Position numbers and translations under genes: made by a program
Notes under the pieces: generated by a model
Databases searched by the model: none
What the model was told of the DNA's origin: nothing
What the model saw: the letters and a program-made list of their open reading frames with translations, nothing else
Assembly: GCF_011300455.1 (NCBI RefSeq)
Contig: NZ_CP049869.1
Coordinates: forward strand, 2,073,501-2,137,500
Direction of reading: 5' to 3'
DNA length: 64,000 nt
Source of the DNA: Sphingomonas piscis
GTDB taxonomy: Bacteria; Pseudomonadota; Alphaproteobacteria; Sphingomonadales; Sphingomonadaceae
Shown: one piece after another, positions 47,557-55,697 of the stretch
How the letters are laid out: each line of letters starts with the position of its first letter
Numbering within the stretch: the stretch's first letter is position 1

Positions 47557-48906
47557 ATGGCTTCTGCCGCCGAACAAATGGCTTCCAACATCTCGCTGTC
47601 GAGCTTTTCGAAGGCGACCGAGCTTAAGCGGCGCCTGTGGTTCACGCTTGGTGCGCTGATCCTGTTCCGCTTCCTGTCCTATGTGCCGATGCCGGGCATC
47701 GACCCACGCGCGATGGCGAGCCTTTTCAACAACCAGCGCGGCGGCGTCCTCGACTTCTTCAACACCTTCTCGGGCGGCAGCCTGGAGCGCATGAGCATCA
47801 TCGCGCTCGGCGTCATGCCCTACATCACCGCCTCCATCGTCGTTCAGCTCGGTGCCACCCTCTACGGTCCATGGCAGGCGCTGAAGAAAGAAGGCGAGAC
47901 CGGGCGCAAGAAGCTCAACCAGATCACTCGCTACCTCACCGTCGCGATCACCCTGGTGCAGGGCTATGTGATCGCCGTCGGTCTGGAGAGCGCGCAAGGG
48001 TCGCCGGTCGTCGAGCCCGGCATGCTGTTCCGTGTTGCTGCCACCATCAGCCTCGTTGGCGGTACCCTGTTCCTGATGTGGATCGGTGAGCAGATTACCA
48101 GCCGCGGCATCGGCAACGGCGTGTCCCTGATCATCATGGCCGGCATCGTCGCGTCGCTGCCGGGCACCATGGCCCAGCTGCTCGAAGGCGGCCGTACCGG
48201 CACCATGGATCCGGTGCTGATCGTCGGCATCATCGTCCTGGTGGTCGCGCTGGTCCTGTTCATCTGCTTCATGGAGCGGGCCCAGCGCCGGGTGCTGATT
48301 CAATATCCAAAGCGGCAAACGGCGCGCGGGATGCAGCAGGAGCGCAGCCACCTGCCGATGAAGATCAACATTGCGGGCGTCATTCCGCCGATCTTCGCCT
48401 CCTCGCTGCTGCTGATGCCGTTGACCGTGTTGCAGATGGCGGGCGGCGGCGGAACGAGCGCCGACTCCAGCGACTGGCTGATCACCGTCAGCACCTACCT
48501 GCGCCACGGTTCGCCGCTCTACATGCTGCTCTACGGCGCCGGCATCGCCTTCTTCTGCTTCTTCTACTCGGCGGTGCAGTTCAACAGCGAGGAAACAGCC
48601 GAGAATCTGAAGCGGCACGGCGGCTTCATTCCCGGCAAGCGCCCCGGCAAGCAGACGGAAGAATATTTCGACTATCTGATCAGCCGCCTAACGGTTGTCG
48701 GCGCCGCTTACCTGGTAATCATCTGCCTGGTCCCGGAGCTTCTGTTCAGCCAGGCCGGCGTGCCCTTCTATCTCGGCGGCACGAGCCTTCTGATCGTGGT
48801 CAACGTCACCATGGACACGGTGGCGCAGATCCAGAGCCACTTGATCGCGCACCAATATGGCGATTTGATCAAGAAGGCGAAGCTGAAGGGTGCGCGCAAG
48901 CGCTAG
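47557..48906 (+). CDS. secY: Protein translocase subunit SecY
   Basis: A protein of 449 residues with ten membrane helices. The first SecY signature is in LGVMPYITASIVVQLGATLY near residue 87, and the pore-ring region and cytoplasmic loop GFIPGKRPGKQTEEYFDYLI are conserved. SecY is the channel of the general secretion pathway. It follows the ribosomal proteins as in most bacteria. adk begins 31 bp after its stop. Confidence 0.97.
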   Translation: MASAAEQMASNISLSSFSKATELKRRLWFTLGALILFRFLSYVPMPGIDPRAMASLFNNQRGGVLDFFNTFSGGSLERMSIIALGVMPYITASIVVQLGATLYGPWQALKKEGETGRKKLNQITRYLTVAITLVQGYVIAVGLESAQGSPVVEPGMLFRVAATISLVGGTLFLMWIGEQITSRGIGNGVSLIIMAGIVASLPGTMAQLLEGGRTGTMDPVLIVGIIVLVVALVLFICFMERAQRRVLIQYPKRQTARGMQQERSHLPMKINIAGVIPPIFASSLLLMPLTVLQMAGGGGTSADSSDWLITVSTYLRHGSPLYMLLYGAGIAFFCFFYSAVQFNSEETAENLKRHGGFIPGKRPGKQTEEYFDYLISRLTVVGAAYLVIICLVPELLFSQAGVPFYLGGTSLLIVVNVTMDTVAQIQSHLIAHQYGDLIKKAKLKGARKR

Positions 48907-48937
48907 TTCCAACGGCGCGACAAGCAGGGGAAGCGCA

Positions 48938-49582
48938 TTGAACATCATCCTCCTCGGGCCTCCGGGCGCCGGCAAGGGAACACAGGCGCAGCGTCTCGTC
49001 GCCGAACGGGGGATGGTCCAGCTGTCGACTGGCGACATGCTTCGCTCTGCGGTCGCCAAGGAGACTCCGGTAGGCCTCAAGGCGAAGGCGGTGATGGAGG
49101 CGGGGGAGCTGGTCTCCGATGCCATCGTCAGCGCGCTGATCGGCGAGCATCTCGATGGCAGTGATGGCAAGGGCGCCATCTTCGACGGCTTTCCGAGGAC
49201 CAAGCATCAGGCCGAAGCGCTGGAGATCCTGCTGGCGGAGCGCGGGCGCAAGCTCGACCATGTCGTCGAGCTTGAAGTGAATGAAGAGGCACTAGTCGAC
49301 CGCATCACCGGCCGGTTCAGCTGCGCCAGCTGCGGGACGGGATACCATGACACGTTCAAGCAGCCGAAGGTCGAAGGCACTTGCGACGTATGCGGCGCCC
49401 ACGAGTTCAAGCGCCGGCCCGATGACAACGAACAGACGGTGCGGACCCGCATGGCCGAATATCGCGCCAAGACCGCGCCGATCCTACCCTATTATGAGGA
49501 CAAGGGACTCGTTCGCCGGGTTGACGGCATGGCGTCCGTCGACGCCGTCGCGGCCCAGATCGACTCCATCCTCGACGGCTGA
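48938..49582 (+). CDS. adk: Adenylate kinase, zinc-LID type
   Basis: A protein of 214 residues from a TTG at 48938 behind AGGGGAAG. The P-loop is LLGPPGAGKGTQAQRLV near residue 6; the NMP-binding part and FDGFPRTKHQAEALEILL follow; the LID domain carries four cysteines (SCASCGTGYH and TCDVCGAHEF) that would bind zinc. It balances AMP, ADP and ATP. A GTG at 48890 would overlap secY and adds non-family residues. In many alphaproteobacteria rpsM-rpsK-rpoA-rplQ follow; here folA follows on the other strand. Confidence 0.95.
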   Translation: MNIILLGPPGAGKGTQAQRLVAERGMVQLSTGDMLRSAVAKETPVGLKAKAVMEAGELVSDAIVSALIGEHLDGSDGKGAIFDGFPRTKHQAEALEILLAERGRKLDHVVELEVNEEALVDRITGRFSCASCGTGYHDTFKQPKVEGTCDVCGAHEFKRRPDDNEQTVRTRMAEYRAKTAPILPYYEDKGLVRRVDGMASVDAVAAQIDSILDG

Positions 49583-49585
49583 CGC

Positions 49586-50074
49586 TTAAGCGCGTTCCAA
49601 CGTTACGAAACGAAACGGTGGTCGATTGCCGTCGGCCGCATGAGGTTCACTCCACGTCTCGCGCCAGTCGCCGCTAGTCCGCGGGTCGGGCATGGTGACG
49701 TCGCCCGGCACGTCGGCGAGCACCTCGGTCAGTTCGATGCGGGTCACGTTAGGAAGGAAGAGCGCGAAGATCTCCGCGCCGCCGATAACGGACAGCTGCT
49801 GATCGCCCGAAGCCGCCAAGGCCTCCTCGACGCCGCCGACCACCTCCGCACCTTCTGCCTGCCAGTGGCGGTCGCGGGTTAGCACGATGTGCCGACGTCC
49901 GGGCAATAGTCCCGGCAGGCTGTCGAACGTCTTGCGTCCCATCACCATGGCGCCGCCCATCGTCAGTGCCTTGAACCGCTTCAGGTCCGCAGGCAGGTGC
50001 CACGGCAACTTGCCCGCGCGGCCGATGATTCCGTTCTGCGCCCGCGCGACGAGGAGGGTAATAGGGCAGCTCAT
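49586..50074 (-). CDS. folA: Dihydrofolate reductase
   Basis: A protein of 162 residues from the ATG at 50074 (an ATG at 50086 is also possible). It shows ITLLVARAQNGIIGRAGKLP, WHLPADLKRFKALTMGGAMV and VMGRKTFDSLPGLLPGRRHI, with the conserved Gly-Gly pair in SVIGGAEIFALFLP. It reduces dihydrofolate to tetrahydrofolate and is the trimethoprim target. It is convergent with adk, only a few bases apart, and divergent from the FAD oxidase gene. thyA, its frequent partner, is not here. Confidence 0.93.
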   Translation of the reverse strand: MSCPITLLVARAQNGIIGRAGKLPWHLPADLKRFKALTMGGAMVMGRKTFDSLPGLLPGRRHIVLTRDRHWQAEGAEVVGGVEEALAASGDQQLSVIGGAEIFALFLPNVTRIELTEVLADVPGDVTMPDPRTSGDWRETWSEPHAADGNRPPFRFVTLERA

Positions 50075-50138
50075 GCGCCTGCTCATGCCGCCGCACGAGG
50101 GATATGCCAAGCGGCGTCTTCGCCGCTAAAGAAGCGGC

Positions 50139-51548
50139 ATGAACGCTGAGCAGACCCGCCTCGTCACGACCATCCGCGACCGGTTCGGACCCAAGTCGGT
50201 GGTGACGGACAGTGCCGATATCGCGCCCTGGCTGACCGACTGGCGCGGCAAGTTCCAGGGCATTTCGGGGGCGATGCTGACTCCCGGCAGCACGGAGGAA
50301 GTGGCGGCGATCGTCTCGCTGGCGTCGGAGCTTCGGATTCCGCTCGTTCCCCAAGGCGGCAACACCTCCATGTGCGGCGGTGCGACCCCGCCAGGGGACG
50401 GCTCGGCATTGCTCATCAGTCTTCGGCGGATGAACCGCATCCGATCCGTCAGTGCCGGCGACCGGCAGGCGATCGCCGAGGCGGGGGTGATCCTGTCCGA
50501 CCTCCACGACCGGGTCGCCGAGGAGGGCTGCCGCTTTCCGATGACGCTTGGAGCCAAGGGCAGCGCCACCATCGGCGGCCTGATCGCCACCAATGCGGGC
50601 GGCACGCAGGTGCTTCGCTTCGGCACCATGCGCTCGCTGGTGGCGGGCATCGAGGCGGTGATGCCCGACGGCTCCGTCCACAACGGGCTTGCGGCGCTGA
50701 AGAAGGACAATCGCGGCTACAATCTCGATCAATTGCTGGTGGGGGCGGAAGGAACGCTGGGCATCGTCACGGCCGCCACGCTGCGGCTGTTCCCCGCCGT
50801 CGCCGCGCGGACCACGGTTTGGTGCGGCGTCTCTAGCCCGGAACAGGCGCTCGACCTGCTGCGCTTTCTCGAGGAAAGGGTTGCCGGGATCGAGGGGTTC
50901 GAGATCGTTCCCCACGACACGCTTGCGCTCGTTCTCCGGCACATCCCGAACACGCGTAGCCCACTCAGCGGCGAGCATGCCTGGCACGTCCTTATCGAGG
51001 CGACCACCAGCGGCGACGGCGACCTGCTGCGCGCCGCGATTGAGGAGGGGCTCGGTGCCGCGCACGAGGCGGGCCATCTCGCCGACGCCGCCATCGCCGC
51101 CAACGAAGCGCAGGCCGAGGCCTTTTGGCACTTGCGCGACAGCATCGCCGAGGCGGAGCGGGCGCACGGCGCCAGCATTGCCCACGACATCTCCGTCCGC
51201 GTCGCCGACATGCCCCGCTTCATCGAGGAGGCAGGCGCCGAGGTGGAACGCCGCTTTCCCGGCACCAAGGTGGACGCCTTCGGTCACCTGGGCGACGGCA
51301 ACGTCCACTTTCATGTCCGGGCACTTGATGGTGTATGGGCGCCGGAGCGTGCAAAGGAAGTCTCGCGGCTGGTCTACGACTTGGTCGGCGAGGCAGGCGG
51401 CTCCGTCTCCGCGGAGCATGGCATCGGCCAGCTTAAGATCGGCGAGTTCGAGCGGCTGACGGAGCCCGCGCGGGTCGCCGCTGTGCGGGCGATCAAGCAT
51501 GCGCTCGATCCGCTTGGCATCATGAATCCCGGCAAGCTGGTACGGTAG
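50139..51548 (+). CDS. FAD-binding oxidoreductase (GlcD/D-lactate dehydrogenase/D-2-hydroxyglutarate type)
   Basis: A protein of 469 residues. The PCMH-type FAD domain lies at about 40-220 (LVPQGGNTSMCGGATPPGDG, FPMTLGAKGSATIGGLIATN, NRGYNLDQLLVGAEGTLGIV), and the FAD-oxidase C-terminal domain at about 225-465 has the metal-binding motif FGHLGDGNVHFHV and the end VSAEHGIGQLKIGEFERLTE with LDPLGIMNPGKLVR. The family oxidises D-2-hydroxyacids; the exact substrate (D-lactate, glycolate or 2-hydroxyglutarate) cannot be told by eye. It stands alone. Confidence 0.9.
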   Translation: MNAEQTRLVTTIRDRFGPKSVVTDSADIAPWLTDWRGKFQGISGAMLTPGSTEEVAAIVSLASELRIPLVPQGGNTSMCGGATPPGDGSALLISLRRMNRIRSVSAGDRQAIAEAGVILSDLHDRVAEEGCRFPMTLGAKGSATIGGLIATNAGGTQVLRFGTMRSLVAGIEAVMPDGSVHNGLAALKKDNRGYNLDQLLVGAEGTLGIVTAATLRLFPAVAARTTVWCGVSSPEQALDLLRFLEERVAGIEGFEIVPHDTLALVLRHIPNTRSPLSGEHAWHVLIEATTSGDGDLLRAAIEEGLGAAHEAGHLADAAIAANEAQAEAFWHLRDSIAEAERAHGASIAHDISVRVADMPRFIEEAGAEVERRFPGTKVDAFGHLGDGNVHFHVRALDGVWAPERAKEVSRLVYDLVGEAGGSVSAEHGIGQLKIGEFERLTEPARVAAVRAIKHALDPLGIMNPGKLVR

Positions 51549-51608
51549 GCCCTTCGGCAGCGTTGCCAAACGTCGGGGATTGAACGACAATTCAGGTCAG
51601 AGGTCCGC

Positions 51609-52559
51609 TTGGCCAAGTTCCGAACCCATTACGACAACCTGCAGGTCTCTCGGTCCGCCAGTCCCGAGGTGATCAAGGCCGCCTATCGCGTGCTGAGTGC
51701 CAAGCATCATCCCGACCGCAACCTCGGCGACCCGCAGGCAGCCGAGATGATGACCAGTCTCAATGCCTCCTACGCCGTCCTCACCGACGAGGATGCGCGG
51801 CGCGAGCATGATCGCTGGATCAGGCGCCAGGAGACGGCGGGCGAGGAGCGTCGCGCCGCCGCAGCCGTCCGCACCAACCTTTCGGCCGCCGACCCGCCGC
51901 TCTGGTCGCAGCCCTCACCCACGGCCGTCCGCTTCAGCCGTGACACGCGCAGCGTGTCGGGCGCCGTTGAGGCAGCGATGGCGCCGGGGCGGCTGCGAAG
52001 CGTCGGCACCCTGATCGTGGCGGTACTTGCCGGCTTGATGCTCGTTGCCGCCTTATTGTCCGAACAAGACGCGGGCCGACGCGCGGCCGAGCGCTGGCGC
52101 CGTGCCGCTGCTGCCCCGACGCTCCCACAGCAGCCCGCGATTGACCTTGCCGCGATCCGTGACCGTGCTCCCAATGGACAACCCTGGCCGGCCAGGGCCG
52201 ACTATGTTCGGGGCTATCCGCAGTTGGAGGAGGGCGGCCGCTCCACCCTCACCATCGACAACGGTCCCAATTCCTTCCCCGTTTACCTGAAGCTCAGCAA
52301 ACGCGACGCGGGCGATCGCATTGCCGTGCGGCACGTCTATCTTCCGCCCCGCACGAGCTTTGCCATTCGCGCGCTTGCCCCCGGGACCTACGACGTCGCC
52401 TATCTCAACCTCAATGACGGAAGCATCGCGCGCAGCCAGCCGCTGGATCTGACGGAGGTGGTGGAGGCGAACGGCACGCGGTTCAGCAATGTCTCGCTGA
52501 CCTTGATGCCCGTGACGATGGGCAGCGGAAGGTCCTCGCCAAACCTGTCGGACTTTTAG
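51609..52559 (+). CDS. Membrane-anchored J-domain protein with C-terminal beta domain
   Basis: A protein of 316 residues from a TTG at 51609. Residues about 7-72 form a J domain with the HPD motif in AKHHPDRNLGDPQAAEMMTS and the end LTDEDARREHDRWI. A linker leads to one membrane helix at about 135-155 (TLIVAVLAGLMLVAALL). After it come about 160 residues with a predicted beta fold (RSTLTIDNGPNSFPVYLKLS, VRHVYLPPRTSFAIRALAPG, TYDVAYLNLNDG). The J domain would act with DnaK in the cytoplasm while the tail is outside. I do not know a named family with this build. Confidence 0.8.
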   Translation: MAKFRTHYDNLQVSRSASPEVIKAAYRVLSAKHHPDRNLGDPQAAEMMTSLNASYAVLTDEDARREHDRWIRRQETAGEERRAAAAVRTNLSAADPPLWSQPSPTAVRFSRDTRSVSGAVEAAMAPGRLRSVGTLIVAVLAGLMLVAALLSEQDAGRRAAERWRRAAAAPTLPQQPAIDLAAIRDRAPNGQPWPARADYVRGYPQLEEGGRSTLTIDNGPNSFPVYLKLSKRDAGDRIAVRHVYLPPRTSFAIRALAPGTYDVAYLNLNDGSIARSQPLDLTEVVEANGTRFSNVSLTLMPVTMGSGRSSPNLSDF

Positions 52560-52682
52560 CCGCCCCGGCGCCGCGCGAGATCGGACCTAACCCGCATTTA
52601 CGTCAGGCCCCGAAGGGCGCACCTTGCTTGGGTCTCAGCGTGCCGAGTCGCTGACGCGCCGCATCCATGAAGGGAGCGCGCG

Positions 52683-52847
52683 ATGAAGACGATGAATCTG
52701 CTGGTGAAATGGCAGCACCGGATCGAGCCGTCCAGCTTCCACCTGAGCGACCATCCGCACATGCTGTTCGTGAGCTACAGCGCCGTGGCGTCGACGCTTT
52801 GCATCCTCGCCATCATGGCGGCGCGGGCGCTTCTGGGAGCAACTTGA
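52683..52847 (+). CDS. Small membrane protein, 54 residues
   Basis: The frame begins MKTMNLLVKWQHRIEPSSFH at an ATG preceded by AAGGGAG at good spacing. It has one hydrophobic helix at about residues 28-48 (FVSYSAVASTLCILAIMAAR). The clear ribosome binding site supports translation. No family is recognised; it is one small gene between the J-domain protein and the tRNA. Confidence 0.6.
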   Translation: MKTMNLLVKWQHRIEPSSFHLSDHPHMLFVSYSAVASTLCILAIMAARALLGAT

Positions 52848-52914
52848 TCGGGTAAGCTGGCCGGCAGGTTAGGCTCGCTCCGCTTCGACTCCGACGAGGT
52901 TCGATCTGGGTCGA

Positions 52915-52991
52915 TGGCGCGCCCGGCAGGATTCGAACCTGCGACCACAAGCTTAGAAGGCTAGTGCTCTATCCAACTGAGCTACGGGCGC
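52915..52991 (-). tRNA. tRNA-Arg (anticodon TCT)
   Basis: The reverse strand folds as a 77-nt tRNA with an encoded CCA end. The seven-pair acceptor stem is GCGCCCG/CGGGCGC with discriminator G; the D arm reads AGCTCAGTTGGATAGAGC; the anticodon loop is CTTCTAA with anticodon TCT; the T arm is GCAGGTTCGAATCCTGC. It reads AGA codons, which are rare in this GC-rich genome. No integrated element is seen at its 3' end. Confidence 0.97.
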
Positions 52992-53050
52992 TCCGAGGGC
53001 TCACCTAACCTGCTTTGCGCGGGCAGGGAACAGCGATAGGATTGCGGGTC

Positions 53051-53791
53051 ATGGGGGAACCACCAGCCGTCAGCACCGATGCGACCGCCGCGAGCGGGCG
53101 TCACTTCCGCTATTTCGACCTGGTCATGGCGGCGTTCGTCGCCATCCTCCTGCTGTCCAACGTACTCGGCGCGGGCAAGCGGGCATTGATTGACCTGCCG
53201 CTACTCGGTCCCTGGCCGTTCGGTGCCGGCATTCTCTTCTTTCCACTGTCCTACGTCATCGGCGATATCCTCACCGAAGTGTACGGCTATGCCCGGGCCC
53301 GACGCTGCATCTGGGTCGGTACAGCCGCGCTGCTCTTCATGGCTTTCATGAGCTGGGTGGTCGTCAAGCTTCCGCCCGATGCCGGCTGGACCGGGCAAGG
53401 CGCCTATGAGGCCGTGTTCGGCCAGGTGCCCCGCATCGTCTTCGCCTCCATCGTCGCCTTCTGGGCGGGCGAGTTCGTCAACAGCTTCGTTCTTGCCAAG
53501 ATGAAGGTGCTGACCAGCGGCAAGCATCTGTGGTCGCGCACCATCGGATCGACGGTGGTGGGGCAGGCGGTCGACAGCCTGATCTTCTACCCGCTCGCCT
53601 TTTGGGGCGCCGAAGGCTGGACGACGCAGAGCGTGCTGACCGTTCTGCTAACCCAATGGTTCCTGAAGGTGTCGTGGGAAGTTCTCCTCACTCCGGTCAC
53701 CTATCTGGTCGTCAACGCGCTCAAGCGCCGCGAAGGCGTCGACCTGTTCGACGTCCGAACCGATTTCACCCCCTTTCGTGCCGCCGTTTAG
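53051..53791 (+). CDS. Queuosine precursor transporter (VUT/YhhQ family)
   Basis: A protein of 246 residues from the ATG at 53051, with six or so membrane helices. The VUT family segments are FAGAGILFFPLSYVIGDILT-like GAGILFFPLSYVIGDILTEV (near residue 60), YGYARARRCIWVGTAALLF and IGSTVVGQAVDSLIFYPLAF. Members import preQ0/preQ1 for tRNA queuosine modification. Other queuosine genes are not in the window. An upstream in-frame GTG-type start at 53015 is rejected as it adds no family sequence and touches the tRNA region. Confidence 0.88.
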   Translation: MGEPPAVSTDATAASGRHFRYFDLVMAAFVAILLLSNVLGAGKRALIDLPLLGPWPFGAGILFFPLSYVIGDILTEVYGYARARRCIWVGTAALLFMAFMSWVVVKLPPDAGWTGQGAYEAVFGQVPRIVFASIVAFWAGEFVNSFVLAKMKVLTSGKHLWSRTIGSTVVGQAVDSLIFYPLAFWGAEGWTTQSVLTVLLTQWFLKVSWEVLLTPVTYLVVNALKRREGVDLFDVRTDFTPFRAAV

Positions 53792-53884
53792 ACTCCATAG
53801 CTTGCGGGAAGCGAACGCCTCCGAAACGTTCATCTACCCTTCAGCCGCGGAACGTGACATTCTCCTCATCAACCAGGGGAAGTT

Positions 53885-54100
53885 ATGCGCAAGATTGCTT
53901 TGGCTCTCGCACTGATGGTGATCGGCTCGTCGGCCCAAGCTGCGACGGTGGTCATCCTGACCGACCCGACAACGCTGGAGCGTCAGACCATCGTCGTCGA
54001 CCGAAAAGGCCCGGACCGAGTCCTGATGTGCATGGCGCCGCCCGCAAGCAGCGGCTGCACCGAGCTTCCGGTCCGCCGCGCACCGTCCGCGCGCCGCTAG
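53885..54100 (+). CDS. Small secreted protein, 71 residues
   Basis: A signal peptide (MRKIALALALMVIGSSAQAA) with an Ala-rich cleavage region leads to a mature part of about 50 residues with two cysteines (VLMCMAPPASSGCTELPVRR), which could form a disulfide, and a basic end. Preceded by AGGGGAAG. No family is recognised. It is convergent with the GFA gene, two bases apart. Confidence 0.65.
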   Translation: MRKIALALALMVIGSSAQAATVVILTDPTTLERQTIVVDRKGPDRVLMCMAPPASSGCTELPVRRAPSARR

Positions 54101-54102
54101 GA

Positions 54103-54516
54103 TCAAGCGGCCGGCGGCACCTGCGCCGGGTGGCTGGGGATCGTCTCGTCGATGCAGGCCCATGCCGGTGCCTGGCTCGTCCAGATGGTCGCTTGCGGTG
54201 CGGCGATGCTGGTGTCGTCCAGCGTTCCGCCGCGAAGGAAGATGAGGTGCGGCCGCGCTTCCGCGGCGCTCGTTACCGGTGTCCCGCACTTGGGGCAGAA
54301 GCCGCGATGCATGACGTTGCCGCTGTCCGCGACGCTTTCGTAATCGGCGAGTTCACCGGTGATGGTCACCGCGTCGGATGGGAAAGCGACGTTGGCGGTC
54401 GCCGTTCCACCGCCCAGATACTGGCACAGACGGCACCAGCAGGTGCGGGCGGCCAACGGCTCGGCGGTGACCTCGTACCGCACCGCCCCGCATAGGCAGC
54501 CGCCGGTGATCGTCAC
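54103..54516 (-). CDS. GFA-family (Mss4-like) zinc protein
   Basis: A protein of 137 residues from a GTG at 54516. The metal-binding cysteines are in [26 protein letters not shown] and [12 protein letters not shown], the arrangement of the GFA family (once named after glutathione-dependent formaldehyde-activating enzyme). The mature enzyme activity of most members is unknown. It overlaps purQ (GTGA) and is thus in the purS-purQ transcript, where purL is more usual. Confidence 0.88.
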   Translation of the reverse strand: MTITGGCLCGAVRYEVTAEPLAARTCWCRLCQYLGGGTATANVAFPSDAVTITGELADYESVADSGNVMHRGFCPKCGTPVTSAAEARPHLIFLRGGTLDDTSIAAPQATIWTSQAPAWACIDETIPSHPAQVPPAA

Positions 54517-55181
54517 GCGCTCACCGCTTCCAGTAGACCTTCGAACAGGCGGCGGCCGTCCGTGTTGCCATGCGCAGCCTCGACCGCCCGTTCCGGATGG
54601 GGCATCATGCCGAGCACATTGCCGCTCTCGTTGAGGATTCCGGCTATGTCATTGGCCGAGCCGTTGCAGCCTTCCTGATAGCGGAAGGCAACGCGGCCCT
54701 CGCCCTCGAGCCTCTTGAGGGTCTCGGGATCGGCCTGATAATTGCCGTCGTGATGGGCGACGGGGATCGTGATCTGTTCACCCGCCTGGTAGCGGCTGGT
54801 GAACAGGCTCTGGCTATTCTCGACCTTCAGCGCCACCGGCCGGCACACGAATGACAGCCCGGCATTGCGCATCAGCGCGCCCGGCAGCAGCCCCGCCTCG
54901 GTCAGCACCTGAAAGCCGTTGCAGACGCCGAAGACGGGAACGCCGCGCTTCGCCGCATCTGCAACCGCCTGCATCACCGGCGAGCGGGCCGCCATCGCGC
55001 CGGAACGCAGATAATCGCCATAGGAGAAGCCGCCCGGCAGGCCGATGAAGTCGGTTCCGTCCGGAAGCTCCGCCTCGCGATGCCACACCATCGCGGGTGC
55101 GCGGCCGGTCACCTGCTCGATCGCCACCGCAAGGTCACGATCGCAATTGGACCCGGGGAAGACGATAACCGCGCTCTTCAC
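54513..55181 (-). CDS. purQ: Phosphoribosylformylglycinamidine synthase subunit PurQ
   Basis: A protein of 222 residues from a GTG at 55181, reading [20 protein letters not shown]. It is the class I glutamine amidotransferase subunit, with the nucleophile Cys in [19 protein letters not shown] near residue 86 and the His-Glu pair in [20 protein letters not shown] near the end. It releases ammonia from glutamine for PurL in step 4 of purine synthesis. Overlaps with purS upstream (GTGA) and the GFA gene downstream. purL is not in the window. Confidence 0.95.
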   Translation of the reverse strand: MKSAVIVFPGSNCDRDLAVAIEQVTGRAPAMVWHREAELPDGTDFIGLPGGFSYGDYLRSGAMAARSPVMQAVADAAKRGVPVFGVCNGFQVLTEAGLLPGALMRNAGLSFVCRPVALKVENSQSLFTSRYQAGEQITIPVAHHDGNYQADPETLKRLEGEGRVAFRYQEGCNGSANDIAGILNESGNVLGMMPHPERAVEAAHGNTDGRRLFEGLLEAVSA

Positions 55182-55417
55182 GCCGCTTGCAGCCTTTCGA
55201 TCCGGAAATTCTCGATCACCGTGTTGGCGAGAAGCTTGCGGCACATCTCCTCGATGTCGCCGTCCGATGTGCCCTCGGCAAGGTCGAGTTCAATCAGCTT
55301 GCCCGCGCGAACGTCGTTGACGCCGCCGAAGCCCAAGCCTTCCAGCGCATGGTGGATCGCCTTGCCCTGGGGGTCGAGAACACCCGGCTTCAAGGTCACG
55401 AACACGCGCGCTTTCAT
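55178..55417 (-). CDS. purS: Phosphoribosylformylglycinamidine synthase subunit PurS
   Basis: A protein of 79 residues, normal length, with [40 protein letters not shown] and [14 protein letters not shown]. PurS bridges PurQ and the small type of PurL in bacteria such as Bacillus and the alphaproteobacteria. It begins the purS-purQ unit. Confidence 0.95.
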   Translation of the reverse strand: MKARVFVTLKPGVLDPQGKAIHHALEGLGFGGVNDVRAGKLIELDLAEGTSDGDIEEMCRKLLANTVIENFRIERLQAA

Positions 55418-55544
55418 GTGTCTTTTCCCGGCTGCTTGCTGTTGCCGCCCCTATGGCTTTGCGCAGCCGCGACGGCAAGCTTTACCCGGTGTTTACCGTA
55501 GCGGGTGCATGGCATGACCAGGAGCTTCTGCCCGGGGGTGGGTC

Positions 55545-55697
55545 ATGCTTTGGGGTTTGTGCATCGCGCTATTCGTCGCCCTGGTCGGCTGGGGCGGCGC
55601 TTACTTCGGCTGGAGCGACCCGGAAGGAAAGGTGCAGCTGGCGCTAATCACCACCTTCATCATGGGCATCATCTGCGGCTACAAGTCGAAGGCCTAA
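55545..55697 (+). CDS. Small membrane protein, 50 residues
   Basis: The frame starts MLWGLCIALFVALVGWGGAY at an ATG behind GGGGGTGGG and ends IITTFIMG-like TFIMGIICGYKSKA. Two hydrophobic stretches (about 2-20 and 30-46) predict two membrane helices. The stop overlaps the stop of the convergent MFS gene by 4 bp. No family is recognised; being coded right up to the neighbour and having a ribosome binding site supports a gene. Confidence 0.55.
   Translation: MLWGLCIALFVALVGWGGAYFGWSDPEGKVQLALITTFIMGIICGYKSKA

Noticed and set aside
52915..52991. tRNA-Arg as an integration site of a genomic island
   Set aside because: No integrase, no direct repeat of the tRNA 3' end and only ordinary genes are found on both sides.
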